DNA from: G025836975 sp040391135
GTDB taxonomy: Bacteria > Pseudomonadota > Gammaproteobacteria > Burkholderiales > Burkholderiaceae_B
Direction of reading: 5' to 3'
Length of the DNA stretch: 64,000 nucleotides
Assembly: GCA_040391135.1 (NCBI GenBank)
Contig: JBEBYL010000009.1
Location: 62,001 to 126,000 of the forward strand
A program made the translations under genes and the position numbers. The notes under the pieces were generated by a model. It saw only the letters and a list, made by a program, of their open reading frames with translations. It ran no database searches and was not told where the DNA came from. Position 1 is the first letter of the stretch; each line of letters starts with the position of its first letter. Positions 18,101 through 25,949 of the stretch are shown here, piece after piece.

Positions 18101-20882
18101 CCAGCAGCTTGCGGAAGGCGCGCATCAGGCGCGCCACATCATCGAAATGCAAGCCGGTGGTGGGCTCGTCGAACAGGAAGAGGCTGCCCTTCCTGGCGAC
18201 CTTGGCGGTGGATATCCCGTCGCGCGCGGCGCTGGCCAGGTGGCCGGCCAGCTTCAGCCGTTGCGCTTCGCCGCCCGACAGCGTCGGCACGGGCTGGCCC
18301 AGGCGCACGTATTCCAGGCCGACGTCGGCCAGCGGCGCCAGGCCCCATTGCACATCGCGCAGGCCGCTGAAGAAATCCAGGGCTTCGCTGATGGTCATTT
18401 CCAGGACTTCGTCGATCGAGGCGCTGCGGCCCAGGTGTTCCACCCTGACTTCCAGAATCTCCGGCCGGAAGCGCTTGCCGTCGCAGTCCGGGCAACGCAG
18501 GTAGACGTCCGACAGGAACTGCATTTCGACGTGTTCGAAACCGGTGCCGCCGCAGGTCGGGCAGCGTCCGTCGCCGGTGTTGAAGCTGAAGGTGCCGGCG
18601 GTATAGCCGCGTTCCCGGGATAGCGTGGCTTGCGCAAAGAGCTTGCGTATGGCGTCGAAAGCGCCCACATAGCTGGCGGGATTGGACCGCGCCGTCTTGC
18701 CGATGGGTGTCTGGTCGACCATGACGACCTCGGCCAATTGCTCCGCGCCCAGCAGCCGATCATGTTCCCCGGGCGATTCGGTGGGCTTGCCCTGGTGCTT
18801 GAGTATGGCCGGATACAGCACATCCTGTATCAAGGTCGACTTGCCGGATCCCGACACGCCGGTAACGCATACCAGGCGCCCCAGCGGAATGGAGATGGAA
18901 ACGTTTTTCAGGTTGTTGGCCCGGGCGCCCTCCAGCAGCAGGCGGGGCGTGTTGGCGGCAACCGGCATGGGGCGGGGGGCCTCGACGCGCAGGCGGCTGC
19001 CCAGATAGTTGCCGGTCAGGGTGTCGGCATTGCGCAATTGTGCCGGCGTGCCGTCGAAAACGATTTGTCCGCCGCGCTCGCCGGGCCCGGGGCCAATATC
19101 CAGGATGCGATCGGCGGCGATCATGACTTGCGGATCATGTTCGACGACCACCAGGGTGTTGCCGTTGGCGCGCAAGCGGTGCATGACCTCCACCACGCGG
19201 TGCATGTCGCGCGGGTGCAGGCCGATGGATGGCTCGTCCAGCACGAACAGGGTGTTCACCAGCGAGGTGCCCAGGGCGGTGGTCAGGTTGATGCGCTGGA
19301 CTTCGCCGCCGGATAATGTGCGGCTTTGCCTATCCAGCGACAAATAGCCCAGGCCGACGTCGCACAGGAATTTCAGGCGGGTGCGCACTTCATTGAGCAG
19401 CAGGTCGATGGCGGCGTCCAGGCTGGCCCCGAAGCTGATGTCAACGAAATAGTCGCGCACGCGTTCGATGGGCAGCCGCATCAGGTCGTGCAAGCCCAGG
19501 CCGGGCAAAGAGTCCAGCAGTTCGCGGCTCCAGTCGACGTGCACCGGCATGAAGCGCGGATAGTGTCCGTCGTCGTTGACATGGCTATCGTTGCCCAGGC
19601 GCCAGAGCGTCGCCTCGGGCTTCAGCCGCGCGCCGCCGCAGGCCGGGCAGGGCGTATAGCTGCGGTACTTCGACAGCAGGACGCGCACATGCATTTTGTA
19701 GGCGCGCGATTCCAGCCAGTCGAAGAAGCGCTGGGCTCCGTACCACTGCGTTTTCCAGGCATTCGCGCCGCCTTTCCAATCAGGCGTGCCGTCGATGACC
19801 CAGCGCTTCTCGCGTTCGTCCAGCGCTTCCCATGGTGTATCCAGCCGCACATTCGCCGCCCCGGCGTATTGTTCCATCTCTGTCTGGCATTCCTTGTAGC
19901 TGTTGGTTTGCCAGGGTTTGACGGCGCCGCCGCGCAAGGTCTTTTTCTCGTCGGGCACCACCAGGCCGTAGTCTATGCCCATGACGCGGCCGAAGCCGCG
20001 GCAGGACTCGCAGGCGCCCAGCGGCGAATTGAAGGAAAAAGTGCTGGGCAAAGGTGTGCTGTATTCGATGTCGCAAGCCGCGCAGTGCAGGCGATTGCTG
20101 AAGCGCCATGCGGTTTCAGCACCGTTCTCGTCGGACGGCTCCGGCATGGCGTAGACCGTGACATGGCCATCGCCTTGCTTGAGCGCCGCATCCAGCGCCT
20201 CCATGACGCGTTGCGGCTCGGCCGCCGCGAAACGGAAGCGATCCTGCACAACGTGCAGGACGCGCAGTTTTTCAGCCTTGGCCGCGCGCTTGGTTTTCCC
20301 TTTGGGAGCGGGCGGCGTATGCAGGCGGATCTCTTCATGGTGAATGCGCGTATAGCCTTGCTGATCCAGAAAGCCGCGGACTTCATCCTCGGTGTAGTTC
20401 GACGGGATCACGATGGGAAAGGTGATCACCAGCCGGGGATCGGCAGGCTGGGAACGCACGGCCAATTGCTGCTGTATGGATTCGGCGCTGTCGCGCTGTA
20501 CGCGTTGCCCGCAGCACTGGCAATACAGGCGGCCCAGGCGGGCGAACAGCAGCTTCAAGTGGTCGTTCAATTCGGTCATGGTGCCGACCGTGCTGCGCGA
20601 GTTGCGCACCGGGTTCACCTGGTCGATGGCAATGGCGGGCAAAATGCCTTCGATGCGTTCGACCTTGGGCTTGTCCATGCGGTCCAGGAATTGGCGCGCA
20701 TAGGGGGAAAAGGTTTCCACATAGCGCCGTTGGCCTTCGGCATACAAGGTGTCGAAGGCCAGCGAGCTTTTGCCCGAGCCAGAGACGCCGGTAACGACCA
20801 GCAATTCACCGGTATTGATGTCGACATCAAGGTTTTTAAGGTTGTTCTGGCGTGCGCCGAAGATGCGGATTTGTGAGCTCAT
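15159..20882 (-). CDS. uvrA: double-length UvrA-type excinuclease ATPase (tandem fusion)
   Basis: A 1907-residue protein, twice the usual UvrA length. Four Walker A motifs of the form GVSGSGKS[ST] are readable: two in the N-terminal UvrA unit (starting MSSQIRIFGARQNNLKNL) and two in a second unit that begins near SIDILNAREHNLKGVNVS. Four LSGGE signatures follow the same pattern. CPTCGGTGFEHVEMQFLSDV...CPDC and CPVCEGQGMRTIEMSFLPDV...CDGC are the two C-terminal zinc modules. So one chain equals a UvrA dimer. Such fusions are known in Burkholderiales beside an ordinary UvrA. A longer frame to 21287 covers a repeat and another gene, so the ATG at 20882 is used. Confidence 0.9.
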   Translation of the reverse strand: MSSQIRIFGARQNNLKNLDVDINTGELLVVTGVSGSGKSSLAFDTLYAEGQRRYVETFSPYARQFLDRMDKPKVERIEGILPAIAIDQVNPVRNSRSTVGTMTELNDHLKLLFARLGRLYCQCCGQRVQRDSAESIQQQLAVRSQPADPRLVITFPIVIPSNYTEDEVRGFLDQQGYTRIHHEEIRLHTPPAPKGKTKRAAKAEKLRVLHVVQDRFRFAAAEPQRVMEALDAALKQGDGHVTVYAMPEPSDENGAETAWRFSNRLHCAACDIEYSTPLPSTFSFNSPLGACESCRGFGRVMGIDYGLVVPDEKKTLRGGAVKPWQTNSYKECQTEMEQYAGAANVRLDTPWEALDEREKRWVIDGTPDWKGGANAWKTQWYGAQRFFDWLESRAYKMHVRVLLSKYRSYTPCPACGGARLKPEATLWRLGNDSHVNDDGHYPRFMPVHVDWSRELLDSLPGLGLHDLMRLPIERVRDYFVDISFGASLDAAIDLLLNEVRTRLKFLCDVGLGYLSLDRQSRTLSGGEVQRINLTTALGTSLVNTLFVLDEPSIGLHPRDMHRVVEVMHRLRANGNTLVVVEHDPQVMIAADRILDIGPGPGERGGQIVFDGTPAQLRNADTLTGNYLGSRLRVEAPRPMPVAANTPRLLLEGARANNLKNVSISIPLGRLVCVTGVSGSGKSTLIQDVLYPAILKHQGKPTESPGEHDRLLGAEQLAEVVMVDQTPIGKTARSNPASYVGAFDAIRKLFAQATLSRERGYTAGTFSFNTGDGRCPTCGGTGFEHVEMQFLSDVYLRCPDCDGKRFRPEILEVRVEHLGRSASIDEVLEMTISEALDFFSGLRDVQWGLAPLADVGLEYVRLGQPVPTLSGGEAQRLKLAGHLASAARDGISTAKVARKGSLFLFDEPTTGLHFDDVARLMRAFRKLLAAGHSLLIIEHNLDVIRAADWLIDLGPEGGDAGGQVVGVGTPEELTRIPGSHTGQALADYTSAIVYEDKSQQARLLAEPASEYGAAGTPLQSVLKRRRGAARSIDILNAREHNLKGVNVSIPRDTFTVITGVSGSGKSTLAFDILFNEGQRRYLESLNAYARAIVQPAGKPDVDAIYGIPPTVAIEQRTSRGGRKSTVATMTEIHHFLRLLYVKLGTQMCPTCKIPVEPQKAEQIVAQILTDYRGRHIGIVAPLVSARKGYYTDLAKWAAGKGHTHLRVDGEFIPVAPWPRLDRYKEHTIELPVADLLVDPRHEPELREAVRSALEHGQGSFSVLLDLTPDDASTLDERRSAGPRPAPEQKHFSVKRACPSCGTSFPEPDPRMFSYNSKHGWCTACFGTGLQLTGFDAEQTGEETAWNAWYEGNTEACGACHGERLNPVSRAFRWRDRSIAELAALPVSDAQTFFTGLVSRGREGEIARDILTEIQGRLNFMQQVGLGYLALDRAAPTLSGGEAQRIRLAAQLGSNLQGVCYVLDEPTIGLHARDNRILLDALAALEGNGNTLVVVEHDEDTIRRASHIIDIGPGAGTRGGMVVAQGTAQDLMDNPASVTGRYLKKPLPHPLQARRAIDGGTSMIRVEGAHLHNLRNVAASLPIGRLSVVTGVSGSGKSTLARDVLLDNLAQAVSQRKAPAWHGCVGISGWEHIDRVLEVDQTPIGKTPRSCPATYVGFWDDVRKLFADTRDARVRGWTAARFSFNTGEGRCPVCEGQGMRTIEMSFLPDVKVLCDGCNGERFNRDTLNVTWRGKSAGEVLKMEVDEAVEFFAAHSRISRILQLMQDVGLGYLTLGQPSPTLSGGEAQRIKLVTELAKARLTDGLIKTGRASRIPHTLYVLDEPTVGLSIADVEKLIHVLHRLVEADNTVVVIEHNLDIIAEADWVLDLGPEGGSGGGQLVAQGTPEHVIDLRAKSHTGAVLHDFLEAAG

Positions 20883-20921
20883 GCCGATATGATAATCGTT
20901 CTGTTTGACGTGCCCGTGCAT

Positions 20922-21008
20922 CCCCTTTTTTGCCGCCGGGCCGCCCCAAGGCAAAAGGCGCCCCCTGGGGGGCAGCAAGCCGAAGGCGCAGCTTGGGGGG
21001 CATTTTTT
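20922..21008. repeat. GC-rich intergenic repeat-like element
   Basis: A stretch of G- and C-runs with self-complementary parts (GCCCCCTGGGGGGC near its middle, further CCCC/GGGG blocks) lies between the divergent starts of uvrA and the 42-residue peptide gene and ends in ATTTTTTT. From memory, very similar wording recurs many times between genes in Bordetella, Achromobacter and Comamonadaceae genomes. Only one copy is in the window, so repetition cannot be shown here. Confidence 0.5.
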
Positions 21009-21037
21009 TGTGTCTGGGGATGGTTTTGAGGTAGAAT
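21008..21037 (+). promoter_or_regulatory. sigma70-like promoter for the small basic peptide gene
   Basis: A TTGTGT -35-like hexamer at 21008-21013 and TAGAAT at 21032-21037 are separated by 18 bases. They end about 67 bases before the ATG of the 42-residue peptide gene and face it. No experimental start is known. Confidence 0.5.
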
Positions 21038-21104
21038 CGTGGGTTAACTGAATTTTTAGGGGCCGCGTGTTTGCGAGCCTTGCATGCAAAGATCGGAGAT
21101 CATC

Positions 21105-21233
21105 ATGGCAGAAATCAAACGTACGCGTCGCAATACCCTGGAACGCCGTTGCCTTGGCAAAGCGTTCAAGCGCCTTTTCGTGCGCGCGCCCAAAGGCGTT
21201 TTCAAGATGCTGGAAAAAGTAAAACGCGCTTAA
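21105..21233 (+). CDS. 42-residue strongly basic protein of unknown function
   Basis: The frame MAEIKRTRRNTLERRCLGKAFKRL...EKVKRA is preceded by CGGAGATCATC, a fair ribosome site, and by a sigma70-like promoter. A strong intrinsic terminator follows about 70 bases after its stop. About a third of its residues are Lys or Arg, with one Cys. There is no signal peptide or membrane segment. I do not recognise the family. Ribosome association or nucleic-acid binding would fit the charge, but nothing in the sequence proves it. Having its own promoter, ribosome site and terminator argues that it is a real gene rather than chance. Confidence 0.6.
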   Translation: MAEIKRTRRNTLERRCLGKAFKRLFVRAPKGVFKMLEKVKRA

Positions 21234-21304
21234 AAAACAAGGATGTTGCGCGTCTGATGGGCGCGTGGCAAACCCTGTTTGTATCAAAAAGTTAGTATGG
21301 CAAG

Positions 21305-21338
21305 AAAACCGCAGATACCAGGTCTGCGGTTTTTTTTT
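21305..21338 (+). terminator. intrinsic terminator
   Basis: A 9-base perfect stem (AACCGCAGA / TCTGCGGTT) with a 7-base loop is followed by a run of nine T. It ends the small basic peptide transcript and isolates it from the glycosyltransferase gene. Confidence 0.85.
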
Positions 21339-21382
21339 GGCCTATGATGGCAGCCATAGTCAAAATATGTAAAGAAAACGAC

Positions 21383-22309
21383 ATGTCCACCTGGCGCCAT
21401 CTTTTTACGGTTGTGACGCCCACGTATAACCGGGCGCACACGCTGGAAAGAGTTTATTCATCGTTGCGTGAACAGTCTTTCCAGGATTTCGAATGGGTGA
21501 TCGTCGACGACGGCTCCACCGATAACACCCGGGCCATGGTCATGGGCTGGCAGCAAGAAGCCAGTTTTCCCATCCACTACATGTGGCAGAAAAACCAGCA
21601 TAAAAAGACAGCTTTCAATCGCGGCGTCCGCAAGGCCAGCGGCGAGTTGGTGGTGGCCCTGGACAGCGACGACAGCCTGGATACCAATGCCTTGTACACG
21701 ATGGCCGTGGTCTGGGGAGAGATCCCGCCGCGGGACCGTTCACGCTTTGTCGCCATCACCGGTTTGTGCGCGCAACCCGACGGCCATATTGTGGGCGATA
21801 TGTTTCCGCGCGACATCATCGACGCCACGGCCCTGGACATGACCTTCAAATACCATGTGAAAGGGGAGAAGTTCGGCTGCCTGCGCACCGATGTGCTGCT
21901 GCAGTTTCCGTTTCCAGAAGAGATCGCCGGCTTTGTTCCGGAAAGCCTGGTCTGGCGGGCCATTGCGCGGGCGGGCTACCTGACGCGCTTTGTGAATCAA
22001 GTCTTCAGGGTGTACCACGACAGCTCCGATTCCTTGTCCAAGCAGGCCAAGGAAAGCCAGCAGCATGCCCTTGGCTTGTGGCTATTGGCGCAAGATACGG
22101 TGGTGGAATGCCTGCCCTGGTTTCGCTATCAGCCGCAGGCCTTCCTGATGGCGGCGGCGCGCTACACGCGTTTCTCGCTGCATCTGAAGCACAGCAGGCA
22201 GGCGCTGCCCAAGGGGCGCAAGCTCAGGGGCATGGCGTCCTGTACCCTGGTCGGATTGATGTGGCCGGTGGGTGCAATGCTGTACGTGCGCGATCGGGTC
22301 AGGGCCTAG
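21383..22309 (+). CDS. GT-A family 2 glycosyltransferase
   Basis: A 308-residue glycosyltransferase. FTVVTPTYNRAHTLERVYSSLREQSFQDFEWVIVDDGSTDNT is the nucleotide-sugar-binding start, and GELVVALDSDDSLDTNAL holds the DxD metal motif. The C-terminus has a basic and hydrophobic tail. An upstream in-frame ATG at 21344 lies only 6 bases after the preceding terminator, so the ATG at 21383 is preferred. Similar enzymes decorate LPS or capsule. No sugar-pathway genes are adjacent, so the acceptor is unknown. Confidence 0.88.
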   Translation: MSTWRHLFTVVTPTYNRAHTLERVYSSLREQSFQDFEWVIVDDGSTDNTRAMVMGWQQEASFPIHYMWQKNQHKKTAFNRGVRKASGELVVALDSDDSLDTNALYTMAVVWGEIPPRDRSRFVAITGLCAQPDGHIVGDMFPRDIIDATALDMTFKYHVKGEKFGCLRTDVLLQFPFPEEIAGFVPESLVWRAIARAGYLTRFVNQVFRVYHDSSDSLSKQAKESQQHALGLWLLAQDTVVECLPWFRYQPQAFLMAAARYTRFSLHLKHSRQALPKGRKLRGMASCTLVGLMWPVGAMLYVRDRVRA

Positions 22310-22324
22310 CGCCCTGGGATTGCC

Positions 22325-22843
22325 TCAGTGCAGGGTGCGGGGCGGATCGATGTCGTCGGAGCCGTACAAATCGTCATCCGGATCATCGTCGGGATCGTAG
22401 CCCTCGTCCTCGTCCAGCCCGCTTTCGGCGGCCAGTTCGTCGGTCATGATGAAAGGCAGGATGTCCTGCAGGTTTTCCGTCCAGGCGATTTCCTCGCCTT
22501 CCTGGTTCACCTTGATGAAGCGCACCCCTTCCAGGTCGGACAACTGGATGGCCCATAGGTATTCGCAATCGAATACGTCGCCATCGGCGATCGTCATCCC
22601 GCCGGTATTGCCGATGAGCTTGGCGCCGTTGCCGCCGATCTGCACGACCACGTGATCGCTGGGATCGTCCTGGACGTCCAGCGGCACGGCGAAGATCACC
22701 CATTCGAAGCCGGTCTCCTCGGCGTCCATGACCTCGGCCAGTACGGGCTTGCCCATGTAGGCGCTCAGCGCATCGGCGCTGCGGCCCAGAAGGTCGAGTT
22801 CGTCGGCGGTGAAGACAAGTTGGGGTTCTTGGTGGCTGGGCAT
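22325..22843 (-). CDS. conserved hypothetical protein with acidic tail
   Basis: A 172-residue soluble protein starting MPSHQEPQLVFTADELDLLGRSADALSAYMG. The last 35 residues are almost all Asp, Glu, Gly and Tyr (e.g. GYDPDDDPDDDLYGSDDID), giving a highly acidic tail. No catalytic motif or known domain is recognised. An open frame extends upstream to 22969, but that part is antisense-like, and the ATG at 22843 is used. It is convergent with the glycosyltransferase gene, and ettA is divergent from it. Confidence 0.65.
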   Translation of the reverse strand: MPSHQEPQLVFTADELDLLGRSADALSAYMGKPVLAEVMDAEETGFEWVIFAVPLDVQDDPSDHVVVQIGGNGAKLIGNTGGMTIADGDVFDCEYLWAIQLSDLEGVRFIKVNQEGEEIAWTENLQDILPFIMTDELAAESGLDEDEGYDPDDDPDDDLYGSDDIDPPRTLH

Positions 22844-22986
22844 GGGAAGAAGGCTGAAAAAAAACGTACTTGATATTCTAAGGCATCCCGTCTCGCGTCC
22901 AAAGCGCTTTCGAATGGCGCAGCGCCGCCATGCTTTCCATATAGCGCCTACAATCGGGCCTTTATCCATTCTTTGATTTGCTTGTT

Positions 22987-24660
22987 ATGGCTCAATACGT
23001 ATACACGATGAATCGGGTCGGCAAGATCGTGCCGCCGAAGCGGCAGATACTGCGCGACATCTCCCTGTCGTTTTTTCCTGGCGCCAAGATCGGCGTGCTG
23101 GGCCTGAACGGTTCCGGCAAGTCGACCTTGCTGAAGATCATGGCGGGCATAGACCGGGATATCGAAGGCGAAGCCATTCCGATGCCCGGAATCAAGATCG
23201 GCTACCTTCCGCAGGAACCGGTGCTGGATCCCGAGCACACCGTGCGCCAGTCTGTCGAAGAGGGCCTGGGCGAACTTTTTTCCGCCCGCAAGCGGCTCGA
23301 CGAGGTGTATACCGCCTATTCCGAGCCCGATGCCGATTTCGACAAGCTGGCGACGGAGCAGGCTGAACTCGAGGCCATCATCGCCGCGGCCGCCACCACG
23401 GGCGCCGACGATATCGAGCATCAGATGGAAATCGCCGCCGATGCGCTGCGCCTGCCTCCCTGGGATGCGGTCATCGGCAAATTGTCCGGCGGCGAAAAGC
23501 GCCGCGTCGCCTTGTGCCGCCTGCTGCTGTCCAAGCCCGACATGCTGCTGCTGGACGAGCCGACCAACCACCTGGATGCCGAAAGCGTCGAGTGGCTGGA
23601 GCAGTTCCTGCGCAAGTTCCCCGGTACCGTCGTCGGCGTAACACACGACCGCTACTTCCTGGACAATGCGGCGGAATGGATACTCGAGCTCGACCGCGGC
23701 TACGGAATTCCCTGGAAGGGCAACTACAGCTCGTGGCTGGAGCAGAAAGACGACCGGCTGAAGCAGGAAGAGGCCTCCGAGTCGGCACGGCAGCGCACCA
23801 TCAAGAAAGAACTCGAGTGGGTGCGCCAAAATCCGAAGGGCAGGCAGGCCAAGGCCAAGGCGCGCCTGGCGCGGTTCGAGGAGCTTTCCTCGCACGAATA
23901 TCAGAAGCGCAACGAGACCCAGGAAATCTTCATCCCGGTGGCCGAACGGCTGGGCAACGATGTGATCGAATTCGAAAACGTCAGCAAGGCCTACGGCGAC
24001 CGACTGCTGATCGACAACCTGAGCTTCAAGGTTCCCGCCGGCGCCATTGTCGGGATCATCGGTCCCAACGGCGCGGGCAAATCCACGCTGTTCCGCATGA
24101 TCGCCGGCAAAGAGCAGCCCGATTCGGGCACCGTCAATATCGGCAAGACCGTCAAGCTGGCTTTCGTGGACCAGTCCCGCGAGTCCCTGCCCGACGACAA
24201 AACAGTATTCGATGCCGTGTCCGACGGCGCCGATCTTCTTACGGTGGGCCGCTTCGAAATGCCGTCGCGCGCCTACCTGGGCCGCTTCAATTTCAAGGGC
24301 GCCGACCAGAACAAGGTGGTGGGCAAGCTGTCGGGCGGTGAACGTGGCCGCCTGCATCTGGCCAAGACGCTGATCGCCGGCGGGAATGTGCTGCTGCTCG
24401 ACGAACCGTCCAACGATCTCGACGTCGAAACCTTGCGCGCCCTGGAAGACGCCCTGCTGGAGTTCGCCGGCAGCGTCATGGTGATCAGCCACGACCGGTG
24501 GTTCCTGGACCGCATTGCCACGCACATCCTGGCTTTCGAGGGGGAATCGCAGGTGGTGTTCTTCGACGGCAACTATCAGGAATACGAGGCCGACAAGAAG
24601 CACAGGCTGGGCGAGGAAGGTGCCAAGCCGCGTCGTTTGCGGTATAAAGCACTGAAATAG
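22987..24660 (+). CDS. ettA: energy-dependent translational throttle protein EttA (ABC-F)
   Basis: A 557-residue ABC-F ATPase without membrane domains. The start MAQYVYTMNRVGKIVPPKR is nearly identical to E. coli EttA. Walker A motifs are GLNGSGKSTLLK and GPNGAGKSTLFR; signatures are LSGGEKRRVALCRLL and LSGGERGRLHLAK. The linker between the two cassettes holds the P-site-tRNA interaction region with its arm. EttA binds the ribosomal E site and gates the first peptide bond according to the ATP/ADP ratio. An in-frame start at 22978 exists, but 22987 matches the family. Confidence 0.96.
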   Translation: MAQYVYTMNRVGKIVPPKRQILRDISLSFFPGAKIGVLGLNGSGKSTLLKIMAGIDRDIEGEAIPMPGIKIGYLPQEPVLDPEHTVRQSVEEGLGELFSARKRLDEVYTAYSEPDADFDKLATEQAELEAIIAAAATTGADDIEHQMEIAADALRLPPWDAVIGKLSGGEKRRVALCRLLLSKPDMLLLDEPTNHLDAESVEWLEQFLRKFPGTVVGVTHDRYFLDNAAEWILELDRGYGIPWKGNYSSWLEQKDDRLKQEEASESARQRTIKKELEWVRQNPKGRQAKAKARLARFEELSSHEYQKRNETQEIFIPVAERLGNDVIEFENVSKAYGDRLLIDNLSFKVPAGAIVGIIGPNGAGKSTLFRMIAGKEQPDSGTVNIGKTVKLAFVDQSRESLPDDKTVFDAVSDGADLLTVGRFEMPSRAYLGRFNFKGADQNKVVGKLSGGERGRLHLAKTLIAGGNVLLLDEPSNDLDVETLRALEDALLEFAGSVMVISHDRWFLDRIATHILAFEGESQVVFFDGNYQEYEADKKHRLGEEGAKPRRLRYKALK

Positions 24661-24683
24661 CCCGCTGTCCGGACGGTACTTTC

Positions 24684-25226
24684 ATGCCTATCCTGAGTTC
24701 CCACGATTCGATGGTATTGCTGGTCGACATGCAGGCATCCTTGCTGCCCGCCATCGACCAGCACGAGCCTTTGCTCCAGTGCGCGTCACGCCTGCTCAAG
24801 GCGGCGCAGTTGCTGGGAGTGCCCGTGGTCGCCACAGAGCATTGGGCCGGCAAAATTGGCGAAACCAGCCCGCTCTTGCGCCCCTGTGTCGACCACGTCA
24901 TTCACAAAACCCATTTCGATGCCACCCGCGAACGGCACTTCCTTCAGGAGCTGCCCAAGCGGCGGACGAATGTGTTGTTAATAGGCACTGAGGCCCATGT
25001 GTGCGTGTTACAAACAGGCCTGGGCCTGGCGCGGCAGGGATTCAAACCCATTCTGGTGAGCGATTGCGTCGGTTCGCGCCGTGCAGCCGATCTCCTGGCG
25101 GCGAAAAATCGCTGGAATTACCATCACCTGGAACAAATAAGCGCTGAAATGGCCATGTTCGAGTGGCTGGAAACACCGGAACATCCCCAGTTCAAGCAGG
25201 TTCTGGCCCTGATCAAAGCCGCCTGA
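24684..25226 (+). CDS. isochorismatase-family cysteine hydrolase
   Basis: A 180-residue cysteine hydrolase. The Asp of LLVDMQASLLPAI, the Lys of VIHKTHFDA and the Cys of GTEAHVCVLQTGLGL form the expected catalytic triad of isochorismatase-like (YcaC-type) enzymes. It follows ettA by 23 bases and may share its transcript. The substrate is probably an amide or imide, and is not readable. Confidence 0.9.
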   Translation: MPILSSHDSMVLLVDMQASLLPAIDQHEPLLQCASRLLKAAQLLGVPVVATEHWAGKIGETSPLLRPCVDHVIHKTHFDATRERHFLQELPKRRTNVLLIGTEAHVCVLQTGLGLARQGFKPILVSDCVGSRRAADLLAAKNRWNYHHLEQISAEMAMFEWLETPEHPQFKQVLALIKAA

Positions 25227-25340
25227 GCCCGTCCTGATACAACTGTTTCGGACATTCACAAGCCTGTATGAGCAAAGGTTGCCTCCGGCGCCGACTATCG
25301 GCTACTTTAGCGTGTCGCTCGCATTATTTGGAGATCAAAA

Positions 25341-25568
25341 ATGAAATCAGCAACTCTCGGTAAATTGACCGCCGTCGGAATCCTTGCCCTGGCTTTGGGT
25401 GGTTGTTCCTCGTGGGACAACATGAGCCATCGCCAGAAAAGCACCGTTACCGGCGCAGGCCTGGGCGGTGTCGCTGGCGCCGTCATCACCGGAGGCGGGA
25501 TCCTGGGTACCGTGGGCGGCGCAGCCATAGGCGGTGTCATCGGCGATCAGGTCGGAAAGAACCGCTAA
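25341..25568 (+). CDS. glycine-zipper lipoprotein (OsmB-like)
   Basis: A 75-residue precursor. MKSATLGKLTAVGILALALGGCSS is a lipoprotein signal with lipobox LALGGC. The mature part is one hydrophobic glycine zipper (TGAGLGGVAGAVITGGGILGTVGGAAIGGVIGDQVG), as in OsmB-type envelope proteins induced by stress. A ribosome-like GGAGATCAAAA precedes the ATG, and a strong terminator follows. Confidence 0.88.
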   Translation: MKSATLGKLTAVGILALALGGCSSWDNMSHRQKSTVTGAGLGGVAGAVITGGGILGTVGGAAIGGVIGDQVGKNR

Positions 25569-25583
25569 GCACCTGGCTCGGAT

Positions 25584-25617
25584 AAAAAAACGCTGCGCGA
25601 TGCAGCGTTTTTTTTTA
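25584..25617. terminator. bidirectional-type intrinsic terminator
   Basis: A 7-base stem (ACGCTGC / GCAGCGT) with a 5-base loop is flanked by seven A on the left and a run of nine T on the right, so it can stop transcripts of the lipoprotein gene and, reading leftward, of anything passing beyond minE. Confidence 0.85.
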
Positions 25618-25681
25618 TGGATTTTTTCGTGGACATGAACCGGTCCGGCCAGGGCCGGACCCGTGTTTCGCCCAGGCGGGA

Positions 25682-25948
25682 TCAGCCCTGGCCTGCTTCC
25701 ACTTGGGGCATTTCGATCTTGACCTCCAGGATCTCCAGGGAATCCTGGCGTTCCAGGTTGACCTTGATGTCGTTGGGATTGATCTTGACGTAGCGCGAGA
25801 TGACCTCGACCAGTTCTTTTTGCAATCGCGGCAGGTAATCGGGTGTGACGCCGTCGCCCCGTTCGTTGATCAGAATAAGCTGCAGGCGATCGCGCGCCAC
25901 GCTGGCGGAGGTTTTTTTCTGGCCGCGCAGAAAGGAAAGAAAGGACAT
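25682..25948 (-). CDS. minE: cell-division topological specificity factor MinE
   Basis: An 88-residue protein. SFLSFLRGQKKTSASVARDRLQLILINERGD is the MinD-interacting anti-MinCD segment and SLEILEVKIEMPQ the end of the topological specificity domain. MinE stimulates MinD ATPase and drives the pole-to-pole oscillation. It starts one base after minD ends, so the two are translationally coupled. Confidence 0.96.
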   Translation of the reverse strand: MSFLSFLRGQKKTSASVARDRLQLILINERGDGVTPDYLPRLQKELVEVISRYVKINPNDIKVNLERQDSLEILEVKIEMPQVEAGQG

Positions 25949-25949
25949 A

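Noticed and set aside
16023..18623. 866-residue open frame antisense to uvrA
   Set aside because: It lies wholly inside a clearly conserved uvrA, on the other strand, with no domain and no ribosome site. Long antisense frames are common in GC-rich genes.
22948..24603. 551-residue frame antisense to ettA
   Set aside because: EttA on the plus strand is almost identical to the E. coli protein over its full length, so the reverse frame is a shadow.
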